Positions 1-11,234 of a stretch of DNA of 64,000 nucleotides are shown in pieces; the first letter of the stretch is position 1, and each line of letters opens with the position of its first letter. The position numbers and the translations under genes were made by a program. The notes below the pieces were generated by a model, which ran no database searches, was not told the origin of the DNA, and saw only the letters and a program-made list of their open reading frames with translations. The DNA is from Colocasia esculenta. Taxonomy: Eukaryota > Streptophyta > Magnoliopsida > Alismatales > Araceae. The stretch covers positions 63,711,184 through 63,775,183 of the forward strand of contig CM024764.1 in assembly GCA_014218235.1 (NCBI GenBank), in the 5' to 3' direction.

Positions 1-236
1 TGCCTTTTACTTGTACTAGCGTGCGTGCATTGGGACTGTACTTAGAGCGGTACGCAGTGGTCTCGCTCTCTTTTCTGTTTCCACTTGTACGCTTCTAGTT
101 TAGCAATTGACGTTTACTTCCGTTACATATCCTGTTAGATATATACTATAGCCCTTCCGGGTCTCCGGATCCATGGGCGGCCGCGAAAATCGGGTCCTCA
201 GCGTGGGCCGAGGGTCGGGTTCTCGGGGTCGTTACA
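1..236 (+). mobile_element. 3' end of a chromovirus-type LTR, cut by the window edge
   Basis: The stretch ends in GGGGTCGTTACA at 236. It resembles the last 200 bases of the LTR that ends at 60361 (shared blocks around the CGGATCC near 168-174 and the closing GGGTCGTTACA). No primer-binding site follows. Instead the sequence continues at 237 as the interior of another LTR (the CGGGGTATGCCCC block also seen in the M-type LTRs). I therefore read it as an LTR inserted into the 5' LTR of element A, with its left part and left target duplication outside the window. Confidence 0.65.
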
Positions 237-474
237 CCCGGGGTATGCCCCAGGCTCCTGTAATATGAGTTTGACTTTTGTTGAGATTTGGCTATGTAAT
301 ATTTATGTAAATGTGTATGAGATGTAAAATCTTATATATATTCAATGTGTTCTTTTATATTTTCACGGACATGTGTGTTGATATCCCTGGCGAGGCTTTG
401 GCCTGTTCGCGAGAGGCGGAGTCGGATCAAGCTCGTTATTGGGTTAACGGATTTGAATGACCTAGTCCGTCACA
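237..474 (+). mobile_element. Element A (chromovirus) 5' LTR, terminal part
   Basis: The LTR ends in GTCACA at 474 and is followed two bases later by a primer-binding site. Its reverse complement aligns with the first 250 bases of the minus-strand LTRs at 1449 and 5486: a TGTRRCG.CC terminus, a CTCGC.AGGGATA block, a block coding ACATGTC, then CATACCCCG. It is therefore the same chromovirus LTR family in plus orientation. The upstream part is interrupted by the insertion ending at 236 and lies outside the window. Confidence 0.8.
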
Positions 475-476
475 GT

Positions 477-488
477 TGGTATCAGAGC
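477..488 (+). other. Primer-binding site of element A (tRNA-iMet type)
   Basis: TGGTATCAGAGC, two bases after the LTR end at 474, is complementary to the 3' end of plant initiator methionine tRNA. It fixes the orientation of A as plus and the LTR/internal boundary. Confidence 0.9.
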
Positions 489-629
489 AAGGTCTGTGTA
501 AATATGAAGGAACAAGGAGATTACATGGCTTGATCTCTACTCTAGTACACCGCTGGTAGTTGACCCTGGTTTTGTATTGATTTATTAGTATATTGTGTGG
601 TTTGGAATGCCGTTTATGTAGGATTTGAG

Positions 630-1448
630 ATGGCAGATAGGAGAGATTAGGGAGGTGGGGGAGATGAGCCTAAAGAGACAACGCACCAGTTGATTGAAAG
701 GTTATGGGAGAGTATAGCAGAAATAAGAACAAGGTTTAGACCAGTAGTCCAGGTCAGCCAGCAACAGTAAGGCCTCAAGTTGTTGAGGAGGCAGAGCCAG
801 TACCAGTAGTACCACCCCCACCACCACTAGGATTGCAGGTACCCCCTATGGTACCTGTGCCACCAGTAGTACCGGTGCGACCAGAAGAAGAGTCTACTAT
901 GCAAATTGAGAGATTTTTGAGGTTGCAGCCACCTACCTACACAGGAGGCCCCAATCCAGATACGACGGAACACTGGATACATGAGATAGAGCGAGTTTTT
1001 GTCACAATGAGGTGTCCACCAATGGACAAGGTGATTTTGGCTACTTACCAACTGCGAGGTTTTGCACAGGAATGGTGGAGGCTGAAAATGAAAATGACTT
1101 TTGCAAGCAAGACGGAGGACACTATTACTTGGCCAGAGTTCCTAGAGGTATTCAATGATACATTCTTTCCAGTGCAAATTTAGCAAGCTAAGAGGGAACA
1201 ATTCAGGACATTGCAGTAAGGGAACTCGTTAGTTCTGTAATATCAAATGAGATTTATGGCATTAAGTAGATATGCACCTTATGTTGTTAAAAATATGCAA
1301 TGATGGTAGAATATTTTATTCGAGGATTGCGGTCAGAATTGCATAATGCGGTGATTCCTCTTATGTGAAGGACTATGGAGGAGGCGGCACAACGTGCAGC
1401 CATAATAGAAAGGTCTGTAAGGACTCGTCAGTCGGGGGAGTCGGGTAG
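630..1448 (+). pseudogene. gag: Element A gag, N-terminal part (broken)
   Basis: Gag would form the particle that packages the retrotransposon RNA. A start is possible at ATG 630, but the frame meets TAG after six codons and further stops before 833. The longest clean piece, 833-1183 (116 codons), has the plant Gypsy Gag core: QPPTYTGGPNP, a helix ending EWWRLKMKM, then WPEFLEVFNDTFFP. The counterpart in element C reads QPPQFLGQPDPD, LTWWSAEW and WQEFVVSFERAFCP. Downstream, EEAAQRAAIIERSVRTRQSG can still be read to the break at 1448, where LTR-M1 is inserted. Reading resumes at 8762. Confidence 0.8.
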
Positions 1449-3593
1449 TGTGGCGACCCTAGATATTTATGCCCAATAAAGCTCCATATCCAAGTCCGCC
1501 TCCCGCGATCGAACGAAGTCTCGCAAGGGATAACTCACACAAGTGTCCAGTAAGAATATAAAAGACAACCACAAGAGTATAATATACAAGAAAGTACATG
1601 TATTTATACTCATTTACCACAATTTTACATTGTCCCAATACATTATTACATGTCCAAGAGAAAAGTACAATTACCTGGGGCATATCCCGAAGGAGCAAAG
1701 CTCACACTGAACACGACTACTACTCAGCTGCTGGTGGTACAAGTCTGCCACAACGCCACTGCAAGCCAAACACACGACAAGCCCTGAAAAAAACTGTAGG
1801 GGAGTGAGCCTCAACAAGTCATAGGCTCAGCAAGAACCTCCCAAAAACAACCACAACCAACAACTAAAAGAAGGAACCAAGTCCTCAACCCCTAAGGGTT
1901 TCACTGGCAGCACTAACTGATGCACTACAGAAGTAAAATGTACTAACAATAAATATAACGGAACTGCATTAAATATGAACACACTAATTGTCACGGTTTA
2001 CAGGAAATAAAAGAAGCAATAGGACTAGTGTAGACACACCAGTCCACCACGACAGCTAAAAGAACCATGCCACAAGCCATATAGACCAACCACTGACCAA
2101 CGGTAACGAGACTGACAACAAAGAGCCAGTCCGCTACAAAACGAACGAGTGATGCAAGGCCACACAGGCCAACAACCAACTAAAGGTAACGGGGCTAACC
2201 ACAAGGGTTAGTCCACCACAATACCCATGATAGCAAACACATCAGAGAACTACCCACACAAGGGTACAACATCACAAATGGAAGGTCACACAACGCGACT
2301 TCCACAGAAACCGATCCACCTCAGCACTTGATAAGGCTAGCACATTGCGTGCCACAACAGCCAACAACCCACATAGGGTACAGGTACCTAAATCCACGAG
2401 GTGCCACAACAAACCACCACCACACACAAAACCGCAACACAATTGTGCCTCCTACAAGGCACACCATAGCGAGTCAAACCACTACTGGTGGGTCACCACT
2501 CACAAGCCACAACCGCTGGCCAAGCACGAGTTAGAGGGAACGACGCCACCATATGGGAACAGACTATTGGTTCATGATGCCAGTATCTAACCCAGACAAC
2601 ACAACACAAGAACTACCTCTCAGTCTCGCAGTCACAGATGAAAGGTCCAACTGTCGCTCCACAACCACACAGTAAAGCCAAAGAACAGTGGAGACCAACC
2701 AACACCACACCTACAGACTGCACACAACTGCAGGCCCATGACTGGCACCTTTAGGGACTTTGGCCAAAGCTCCCTAAAGTGAGGCATGTTAGGATCGGAT
2801 ATTCAGTGATGGCAAAGCAAGAAGGGGGGGTTGAATAGATTTGCAGCGAAAACTTAAGCAATTTAAAAATTACTTCGAATTAAAAGATCTACTCAATTAA
2901 AACCCCTCTGATCTGATGCAATGTGTGTGAGCAAACTAACAATTAGTGTGTAGACGAAATCCCTATGCACGCATCTAGCGCAATACAGATCAAACCACAA
3001 ATCAAACCACAGTACACAAGGGATTTTTTAGGTGGTTCGGAAATCACACCACGTGACTCCTACATCCACCCCTCACACAGTGAGGACACACTACTCAAGA
3101 ACTGAGTACAACACACACACGAGCACAATGGCTCAACCACACACACACACACACTAGATCAAGTCCACAATAGATCAGATCCTCTAGCCTTGATCTGATC
3201 AACACACCACACACGCACGTTGTCTAATGCAAATATGCAATCAGAACAACAATCCACACGTAGATCAAGCACAAGGAATGCTCGAACCACAACCATACAC
3301 ACAGAGATATGAAAAGTGGAAGGAAAGAAGAGTTCTGAGATATAGAAACAAATCCAAGTGTGAACTCTTCATGTGGTCGTCCAGAAGAACTTCAGGCTTC
3401 GTGTTGATGAAGATCAGATGATGTAGACGAAGCTTGATTCGTGGACAAACCGACTTCAACTCCGTTCGGAAGATGGATCTTCTTTTCTATGGACGGAGGG
3501 TTGAAGCAGAGCAGCAGGAAGAAGCTCTTCTCTTGGGTTTTACTTAGGGTTTTGATATGGTGGCTTCTTTCTGCGAAAATAACTCTGTATGTT

Positions 3594-3603
3594 CTATATA
3601 TAT
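3594..3603 (-). promoter_or_regulatory. Likely TATA box of LTR-S1
   Basis: On the minus strand the sequence reads CATATATATAG about 540 bases from the LTR start, just downstream (in the sense of the LTR) of the palindrome cluster at 3690-3887. Position and sequence suit an LTR promoter; no transcript evidence is available. Confidence 0.5.
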
Positions 3604-3689
3604 GGGTGTCCAAGTTTGGAGAGGCGTGGTAAAAGGAAACACCCAAATACAGAACATATCCAAATCTCGGAATTGAAGTTTCTCTTCGT

Positions 3690-3887
3690 CTGTCAACAGG
3701 TGACTATTCATCTGTCGACAGGTACTGACAGATTTCCAATTTCCAGAACACTGGTCTTCGGGAAATGCTTTCCTGTGTATGGCTGTCGACAGGCGATTTG
3801 TGGCTGTCGACAGGCACACTTGTCCTGAAGCTTATCTGACTTCCCTGTGCTTGGCTGTCGACAGGGACCTGTAGGGCTGTCGACAGG
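3690..3887. repeat. Six CTGTCGACAGG palindromes in U3 of LTR-S1
   Basis: Copies start at 3690 (variant with CTGTCAACAGG), 3712, 3783, 3804, 3855 and 3877. The 10-bp core CTGTCGACAG is a perfect palindrome. The copies form three pairs with start-to-start distances of 22, 21 and 22 bases, separated by 71 and 51. They sit upstream of the TATA-like site. Short palindrome clusters upstream of the TATA box have, as far as I recall, been reported in Sireviruses, so this is probably a cis-regulatory block. Confidence 0.85.
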
Positions 3888-4799
3888 TACTTGCTTGATG
3901 TCTTTTTCTTGAGCTTTTGCTCTTGAATTTGATACTTGTCTTGCATACATTCACACCTACATTAAAGAACATTGTTAGTGAGATATAATGAATATGTAGA
4001 TGATTAATTGAAACATGTTTTGATATGATTGTATCTTGCTTGACTTTGTCAATGTCATCATGTTTCAACCATTCATACAACATCAATTAACATTGTTCAT
4101 CATCAAAAACATGTAATCACAAACATCACACATGTGAACCCAACAAGGCACTGGAAAACAGGACTAGCTGGGGCCCAGTACGTCTACTAGTGTACGTACC
4201 CCCAACCACGAGCACGCAACAAGCGACCGCACACCCACAAACACAAGTCACTACCCTCTGTCATCTTTCCCTCAGCCGAACGTACAACTTAAACACAGGA
4301 GTGAGGGTGTCCAGGAAGACGACATAGACCTCAATGGTACACAAAGTACTGGGACAAATCTCGAGCACTAACATGCCTAGCTCACACAAAACCTGGGGTA
4401 CCCTACTAGAGAGGTATTCCGGAATAGGTGCCGGACCACCAAACTCGGAAAGCACACAAACCACGCCGATTACTTAACACAACCATAAAACTTATACCAC
4501 GATACACAAACCATAATCAGCTCGTCATTGTTCACCACGTGACCTCCAAGCAACTACACACTACTAAGGACATAAACTACATTACAATCTTGCCTGTCAT
4601 TGGTCATTTCATGACCTCCATAGCAACACACCACTATGCACATAAACCACACACATGAATCGCATAACCTTTTAACATGCTTAACATGACCATTAACCTA
4701 AACATGCTTTACTAATCAACTCAAAACAACTTTAAATACCCTAAACGACTGGAGCTAGGTCCACACAGAACTCTCATTGCCCAAGGCTTAACAACTTAC

Positions 4800-4995
4800 T
4801 TCAGACATAAGAACGCGACGAGGGGCATTGTCGTGTTACAAACGCAACGGCCTGACAAATCGCAATTCCACACTGGAACGCGACAGAGTCTACCGTTGCA
4901 TTAAGAACGCGACGGCCCGACATGCCGCGTTCACAAACCAGAACACGACGGGGCCAGTGGTCGTGACCTGAACACGACAGCCCGATCCGTCGCCT
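4800..4995. repeat. GCGACG motif cluster in LTR-M1
   Basis: Within about 200 bases the words AACGCGACG, AACGCGACA, ACACGACGG and GTCGTG recur, alternating in strand (GCGAC and GTCGC), each followed by a variable 10-20 base spacer. Similar clusters occur in M2 (7440-7830), T1 (24870-25023), A (38100-38305, 38690-38830), T2 (54730-54960) and E (57660-58500). Nothing coding is seen. Confidence 0.7.
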
Positions 4996-5318
4996 TCACA
5001 GATAGAAACCCTATATTGTGGTTCTCACACAAAAACCAGATCAAATCCTCATTTCCATGCATACCAAGCTTCTACAAATCAATTGCACTATACTGGAAAC
5101 ACAACCACACATCGATACATATTAAACAAGCTTTAAATCAATCAAATAACGCAAATAAGACAAGGAAAGTCCCTACCAACAAGAAGAACTCGCAGAAGGA
5201 GGCTCGATCGGTGTTCTCCACGCTCCAAGCAGTTTCTACGTGCCAAAACCACATCAAGACACAAGCTTCAAGGCCGACATCGTCGAAAATCGCCGCAGCA
5301 AGCCTCTCCCCGATCGAA

Positions 5319-5354
5319 CAGAGCTTCCTGCTCTGTTTGGCCGGAGGGCCAAAC
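5319..5354. repeat. Two adjacent perfect hairpins in LTR-M1
   Basis: CAGAGC (5319-5324) pairs with GCTCTG (5330-5335) across a 5-base loop. GTTTGGCC (5335-5342) pairs with GGCCAAAC (5347-5354) across a 4-base loop. The first hairpin is conserved in M2 at 8175-8193 (CAGAGC, 7-base loop, GCTCTG). They lie roughly 330-370 bases from the sense start of the LTR, in U3. Confidence 0.75.
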
Positions 5355-7439
5355 TTATCCCAACCAAAAATAAGAATGCAACGTAGCATCCTGTCACCTT
5401 CAGAACGCGACACACCTAACCGTCACCTTCTAAAAACTCATCATGCCATGCGTCAGAAAGGCAGTACGGAGAACGTGACACATGATGTAACGGCCCTGGA
5501 TATCTATACCCAATATGGGTCCATATCCAGATCCGTCTCCCGCGAACGGACTGAAGTCTCGCAAGGGATATCACTAACACGTGTCTAGTACGAATATAAA
5601 AGACCATAATTACAGTATATAACACAGGAAAGTACAAGTGTATATAACTGTAAATCACAATGTACAATCGTCCACAATTACAATATTACATGTCCAATTA
5701 AAGAGTACAACTACCTGGAGCATACCCCGAGGGAGCACAAGCTCAAACGACTCAACTACTCTACTGTTGGTGGTACAAGTCTGCACTACTCTGCGTAAAC
5801 CACGCCGAAGTCATCCAACGCCTGCTAAGTCGGCCAACACCTGAAATAGACTGTAAGGGAGTGAGCCTCAACACGTCACTGGCTCAGTAGGGACCTCCCA
5901 CAAAGAAACAATAACCACATGAGAGACCTCAACCCCAAAGGGTCTCATTGGCAACACCGGCAACCAAAATATAACGTGCACACACAAGCATGTTAAACTA
6001 CAACTAATCATAAACACACCGGCTAAACCCAGGTCATTGAAAAGTAAAGGGAAACATAAGACTAGCTTAACACCGCTAGTCCACCCTTCAACTAAAACAC
6101 CTCGACCACAAGCCTCATCGGCAAACCACTGCCTAGGCTACGGTCTCACAGGCTAACCACACACATGGAGCATCGGGATTGGCGGCAACCAGCCAACACC
6201 CGTAAATCAAACCATAACTAGAAAAACACGGTACGAGTATAAATAACACAACATGTGGAGGGTTACACCACAAGACCTCCACAGTACGCACGGTCTCACC
6301 TCAACAGCAGCTGAAGATGAGACACACATACCACAACACAACTCTACCCACAAGGGGTACATGTACCTACTACCACAAGGTACAACACTGAACCACAGAA
6401 CTGTGCCACCTCTAGGGCACACCACAACGGTTAACGGTTTCACGATTATAACATTAACCAGAGGTTCACACACAAACCACAACCAGTGGTCAAACACGAG
6501 TCGTACGGAAACGACGCCACCACACGGGAACGAACTACTGGTTCATGATGCCAGTATCCAACCCGGACAACAAAGCACAAGAACTACCTCTTAGTCTCGT
6601 AGTCACGGACAGAAGGTCCAACTACTGCTCCACAACAACAAGCCAATAATAGTGGAGACTAACTAACCACAACAACCTGCAGGTCACACACCCCGTAGGC
6701 CTAAGCCTGACACCTTTAGGGACTCCGGTCCGAGCTCCCTAAAGTGAGGCACTGGAACAGGACTAGCTAAGGACCAGTACGTCTACTCGTGTCCATCCCT
6801 CAACCACGAGCGCGCTACAAGTAACTGCATACTCACAAACATAAGTCGCTGCCCTCAGTCGTCTTTCCTCTCAGTCGGACGTACTACTCAAGCACAAGAG
6901 GAGGGTGTCCAGGAAGACGACTCAGACCTCTACGGTACACACGTACCGGGACAAGCCCTAAGCACCCGGTGCTAGGGTAACCGACTAGAGAGGTATTCCG
7001 AAATAGGGGCCGAACTACGAGACTCAGCAAACACACAAACCAAGATATATACACTTATATAACCTTTAGGTACAACCCACAGTACACAAGTGTAAGGAAT
7101 GGCTTATCATCGGTCACCCTGTGACCCTCAGGCCATCCTACACACAAACGTTCATTAACATGGTCATCACATGACCGCCAAGATCACACGTTAGATCTAT
7201 ACACATTAACCATTAAACATTTATCTTAATACCTTAACATGCTTAACACAAGGCATAAACATAGCATAACAATATTGGAATATAACATTGCCTGTCATTG
7301 GTCACCCAGTGACCTCCTTGGAAACTCATACTACATAACACATTAAACATTACCACAGCCTTTAAAGAACATTAGCAAACCCAGGCTAGGTCTACACAGA
7401 ACCTTCACTGCCCAACACCCAACACAGAATGACCACAGA

Positions 7440-7830
7440 AGTCAAAATGCGTCAAAGACAGTCGACGCCTTACAAAACGAGTCGACCAGTTTGGACGCCA
7501 TACCAAACCTTATCGCGACAGGGCCAAGTGCCGTGACCATGTCGCGTCAGCCCATTCAGACGCTATTCCAAAGGCTGTCGCGACAAGCCTTAGTGACGCG
7601 ACCAAGTCACGAGGCCCAACACGATGCTACTAGACTCAAGTCGGTCAAACCTTCAGTCAACACCTAGTCGCGTCCAACCTTGATGCCGCGTTTCATACTA
7701 ACGCGACAGACTACAAGGTCGCGACTAGACAACCGACTTAACAAACACATCGGAAAGCAGAACGCGTCGTCGCGATGCGACACGTGCAACGAATCGCGGC
7801 GGGGACACCCGACGCGACTCCAGCTCGTCT
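7440..7830. repeat. GTCGCGAC motif cluster in LTR-M2
   Basis: GCGAC and GTCGC words alternate at irregular spacing: ATCGCGACAGG, TGTCGCGTCA, TGTCGCGACA, GACGCGACC, GTCGCGACT and others. At 7571-7591 AAGGCT and AGCCTT enclose GTCGCGACA, giving a near-perfect 21-base palindrome with one bulged base. The cluster corresponds to 4800-4995 in M1. Confidence 0.7.
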
Positions 7831-8249
7831 GTGACTTCATTTCACAGACCGAACCCCACACTCCCCATGGAAGAAGCACCACACATACACTTACAAAACA
7901 TCAAATTAAAGTTGTAACAACATAAGATTCCATTCATTCAAACCACCCAAACATGCACAACCCTTAAACCCCAACCAAGCATGCTTAAAAGCTGGAAACG
8001 ATGGCAGGAAGTCTCCCTACCGACATAAGACGCCCCCAAAACCTCCTCGCCGACGGCACGCCCACGCTCCGAGCATCATCCTCGCTTGGTTCCCGCGCCG
8101 CACGGACCGCCGGAAGTGGAGATCGTCAGAAAAACCACCATCAGGGATGCCACAACATCCTCCCCTGCGTCGGACAGAGCATCCTCTGCTCTGTCTGGCC
8201 GAAACGAAGCTTTTATCACTCTAATCGAAATCGTGTCTAGGGTAGAAGC

Positions 8250-8272
8250 CGTGTTTAAACCTTTTAAACACG
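8250..8272. repeat. Perfect hairpin, 10-bp arms, 3-base loop (LTR-M2)
   Basis: CGTGTTTAAA (8250-8259), loop CCT, TTTAAACACG (8263-8272). It lies about 276-298 bases from the sense start of M2. Chromovirus A has a perfect 10-bp hairpin at a comparable place (38199-38226), with unrelated arm sequence. Confidence 0.85.
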
Positions 8273-8761
8273 TCCCCCCTGTCCGACGCCAAACAAAAAC
8301 TCGTGCTACGTGTCATAGAGGCGGTTCCCGGAATCGCGTCCAGCAAGGCCGACACATTTATAATCGCGTTGCCTTCCTCCGCCACGATTCCAAACAGTGA
8401 ACCAGCAGTGCAAATGGGTTGGAATATCCGGCCCACACTGCTCACTCTGTGCTTAGAAAACTCAAACACAGCCCATTGACCATCTCTTGGTCAAGAGCAC
8501 CACACACAGACCCGATAAACCCGGATCCGAACGACCGTACTGTTACACATGAGACCGTCGCGTTCAAAATATGACGCCCCACCCTGTCGCGTTCACAACC
8601 AGTGAACTTGTGGGCTATTTGGGTCCGGATTTCCGGCCCACAACACCCACACCACACACGGAGGCCACGCCATGACCAAGGCTCAATGACCCCACATTGG
8701 TCATGAGCACCACACCAGAACTAATAAACACATATCCGAACGACCCTGACGTTAAAAGTAG

Positions 8762-9767
8762 CTTTCGGTTACCACAGTAATCCTCAGAAATAAGCAAGGG
8801 TAAGGCATCAGCGGGAACATCCTCTTCATGGTTCAGAAAATTGGGTTCAAACTTGAAGAAAATATTCAGAGGACGAGGAGGTGGCCGCCATAAAACTTTC
8901 CAGCAGGGGCGAGGCTATAGGCCAAAGGTGGAGGAGTCACAGCAAAGTACAGTAAGGCAGCCTATGGTTCCACCAGGTTACAGGTGTTACAATTGTGATC
9001 AGCCAGGGCATTTGATTCGGAATTGTCCCTATTCTATGAAATATGGTTATGGCAGAGGAGTTCAACAGCAGCAGCCCCAGCAGCCGTTAGCAGCGAGAGG
9101 CAGAGGACCACCTCACCAGCGAGGTGGTGGACGGGTTATGGCTATTACCCGAGCACAAGCAGAGGCTTCCAACTTGATTGAAGGTATTATACTTATCTTT
9201 GAATTTTCATCAAGAGTTTTAATAGATCTAGGTGCTTCGCACTCTTTTATTTCTGAGGATTTTATGGATGGCATGGAACATCCGTTGGAAGAAAAGCAGT
9301 GTGAGTTAGTGGTAGAGGTTCCCTCAGGTAGTTTAATGCTCACTTCTTGTTATATAGATGAGGTCCCTATAGTGATACAAGGAAATCAGTTGCCTGTAAG
9401 ATTATATGCTTTAGAATATGATGTAATTCTGGGTATGGACTGGCTAGAAGCTTATGGGGCAGTGGTAGATTGCAGAAAGAAAATGGTCAGATTTTGTCAT
9501 CCTAGTGGAGCCTTGTTTGAACTTCAAGATATGCCTTTTTATACTCCTAAGTTTATTATCTCTGCACTTAGGGCTAGGAAGTTGATAAATGCAGGTTGTG
9601 TGGCCTACTTAGCTTCTGTGAGCTTGGTTGATTCTAATAAGTCAGTTGAGGCAGTTCTAGTGGTCAGAGAGTTTGTGGATGTATTTCCAGATGACTTGCC
9701 AGGTTTAGCCCCGCACAGGGAAGTGGACTTCACAGTAGAATTGCAACCAGGTTGTATGCCCATCTAA
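8762..9767 (+). pseudogene. gag-pro: Element A Gag C-terminus with zinc knuckle, and aspartic protease
   Basis: Reading continues in frame from 1448 after M1 is removed; it meets one TAA about ten codons in, then is open from 8841 to 9767. A basic GRGGGR region precedes a CCHC knuckle, CYNCDQPGHLIRNC (nucleic-acid binding), then a Q-rich linker. The retropepsin domain follows: the catalytic motif reads LIDLGASHSF instead of the usual DSGASHSF, so the active-site serine has become leucine. YDVILGMDWL is the conserved second protease motif. The piece ends ...LPGLAPHREVDFTVEL and a TAA at 9765. The protease would cut the Gag-Pol polyprotein; this copy is inactive. Confidence 0.88.
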
Positions 9768-10263
9768 AAGGCACCGTATAGAATGGCACTGACAAAGCTT
9801 AAAGAACTGAAAAAGCAGCTGCAGGAATTACTGGAAAAAGGTTTTATTAGGCCTAGTCACTCACCTTGGGAAGCTCCAGTATTGTATGTAAGGAAAAAAG
9901 ATGGCAGTTTTAGAATGTGCATAGATTATCAGAAATTAAATGAAGTTACTATTAAGAACAAGTATCCATTGCCGAGAATAGATGATCTGTTTGATCAGCT
10001 ACAGTCAGCCAAAGTGTTTTCTAAGATTGACTTGAGGCCCAGTTATCATCAATTGAGGATTAGGGAGGAAGATGTTGACAAGACAGCTTTTAGAACCAGG
10101 TATGGTCACTATGAGTTTGTGGTAATGTCAATCGGGTTAACCAATGCACTAGCAGCTTTCATGAATTTAATGAACATAATATTTCAACCATATTTGGATC
10201 AGTTTATTGTGATTTTTATAGATGATATACTGGTGTACTCAGCCACAGAGGAAGAACATGCAG
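9768..10263 (+). pseudogene. pol: Element A reverse transcriptase, N-terminal half
   Basis: It is in the same frame as the protease piece, separated only by the stop at 9765. It contains the RVT_1 landmarks LLEKGFIRPSHSPW, VRKKDGSFRMCIDYQKLN, KYPLPRIDDLFDQL, FSKIDLRPSYHQLRI, and FIDDILVYS (the catalytic YxDD box, with F in first position as is common in Gypsy). GLTNAL replaces the usual GLTNAP. The gene is interrupted after EEEHA by LTR-T1, which duplicated tgcag; pol resumes at 35598. Confidence 0.92.
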
Positions 10264-10899
10264 TGTAGCAACCCGATAATTTCAATAATTGAAAATTGGA
10301 GATAAATAGAAAATATGATCACTTAATAATTTAAAACTAGTTAAATACGTACGCACCATTATCCCAGATGTAAAAACACATCTACAAATTTCGTAAAAAT
10401 CATAGTTAGACTTTAAATATTATTGTCAAGTGACCCATAAAGAAATTTCGACCAATAAAAATCTTTTGGATTGAATTTAAGAATTTTTGTGACTTATTAT
10501 CTTAATTAAGGAATAAGTCGAAAAACCATTATCACATATCCATAAAGGGGTCATAAATTAAAATAAAAATTATGGTTGGACTTCAAACAATGGGTATTGA
10601 CAATCCAATGAAAGAAATGGGCCGAAGGATGTCCTTTCAATCACAAATAAATTCATGAAAGAAAAATGACCCGAAATTCAAAAATATTCACTAATGGACC
10701 ATGATAGGGTAAATTCTCACCCTATAGACCATCATTAGACTTCAAACCAAGCCCAAATTCGTGGTTACCACCTAAGGTAAGCTTCCATACCAATTCCATC
10801 ATGAATTGGGGAGAGAAATCACCAAGTTGAGGAAAGGTATACCCAAATTCGTGCCTAAAGGTTTCCTAATTTAATTAGGCAACTAAAGGCCCCTCTCTC

Positions 10900-10907
10900 T
10901 ATAAATA
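10900..10907 (+). promoter_or_regulatory. TATA box of LTR-T1
   Basis: TATAAATA sits in a CT-rich stretch about 640 bases from the LTR start, the only strong TATA in this LTR. CT-dinucleotide runs on both sides resemble plant core-promoter Y patches. It would place the transcript start near 10930. Confidence 0.6.
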
Positions 10908-11234
10908 AAGTCTCTCTCTCTCCCATGGGACGACTCCTAGGGTTATTGGAGGCGTTCTTGGAGGCAATGGTGGCTGGAGATCTCAAGGAGAAGGCTGGAG
11001 CAAGGAGGAATTCCGTGCTCTTCCCAACTTGGATCTACAACGACCTGCACTTGAGTCCCTTCAAGATCATCACCAAAGGTTAGTGAAACCTCGACCAAAC
11101 TGTGCAAACCATACATCCTTGGAAAGCTCTTCGAGTCTAGTTTCTTATGACACTATTTTGCACAATTTTTACCCAGTAGTTCGTGAGTATTAAGCGTTCT
11201 CCTACGACTGTTCGAAACTAGGGTTTTCGGGGAG

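Larger units (their letters stand above)
2787..4145 (-). mobile_element. LTR-S1: solo Sirevirus-type LTR (1359 bp)
   Basis: It starts TGTTAGG and ends CCCAACA, with the perfect 5-bp target duplication aggca on both sides (2782-2786 and 4146-4150). Without it, M1 reads GTGAGGCACTGG, as M2 does at 6745. Near the left edge a G-run followed by TTGAATAG, and further in GGTGGTTCGG, match the 3' ends of the Sirevirus LTRs of B and D, so the LTR lies on the minus strand. No internal region remains. Confidence 0.88.
5486..8547 (-). mobile_element. LTR-M2: solo chromovirus LTR inserted in M1
   Basis: It starts TGTAACGGCC, ends CTGTTACA, and is flanked by the perfect target duplication catga (5481-5485 and 8548-8552). 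It aligns along most of its length with M1: the terminus, CATACCCCGAGGGAGC, CCCTAAAGTGAGGCACTGG and the CAGAGC hairpin. It is a second, diverged member of the same LTR family in the same (minus) orientation. No internal region is present, and no believable ORF. Confidence 0.88.
1449..8756 (-). mobile_element. LTR-M1: solo chromovirus LTR in gag of A, itself carrying two insertions
   Basis: M1 starts TGTGGCGACC at 1449 and, by alignment with M2, ends near GACGTTAAA at 8756. Its flanks are ggtag (1444-1448) and agtag (8757-8761), a target duplication with one mismatch. Removing S1 and M2 with their duplications leaves about 2.88 kb, close to the 3.06 kb of M2. Only one LTR is present and no internal sequence, so this is a solo LTR left by LTR-LTR recombination. 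Orientation is minus because its reverse complement matches the LTR of A. The ORFs inside are short and share nothing with known proteins. Confidence 0.8.

Noticed and set aside
827..1051. Minus-strand ORF opposite gag of A
   Set aside because: It is the complement of a conserved Gag coding stretch, with no similarity of its own.
5016..5588. 190-codon plus-strand ORF in LTR-M1 running into LTR-M2
   Set aside because: It crosses the border of a nested insertion (5481-5486), contains the hairpins at 5319-5354 and has no recognisable domain.
8390..8756. Apparent tandem duplication of CCGGCCCACA...ATCCGAACGACC blocks
   Set aside because: This is the end of LTR-M2 next to the end of LTR-M1, two members of one family made adjacent by nested insertion. 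The catga duplication at 8548 marks the border.
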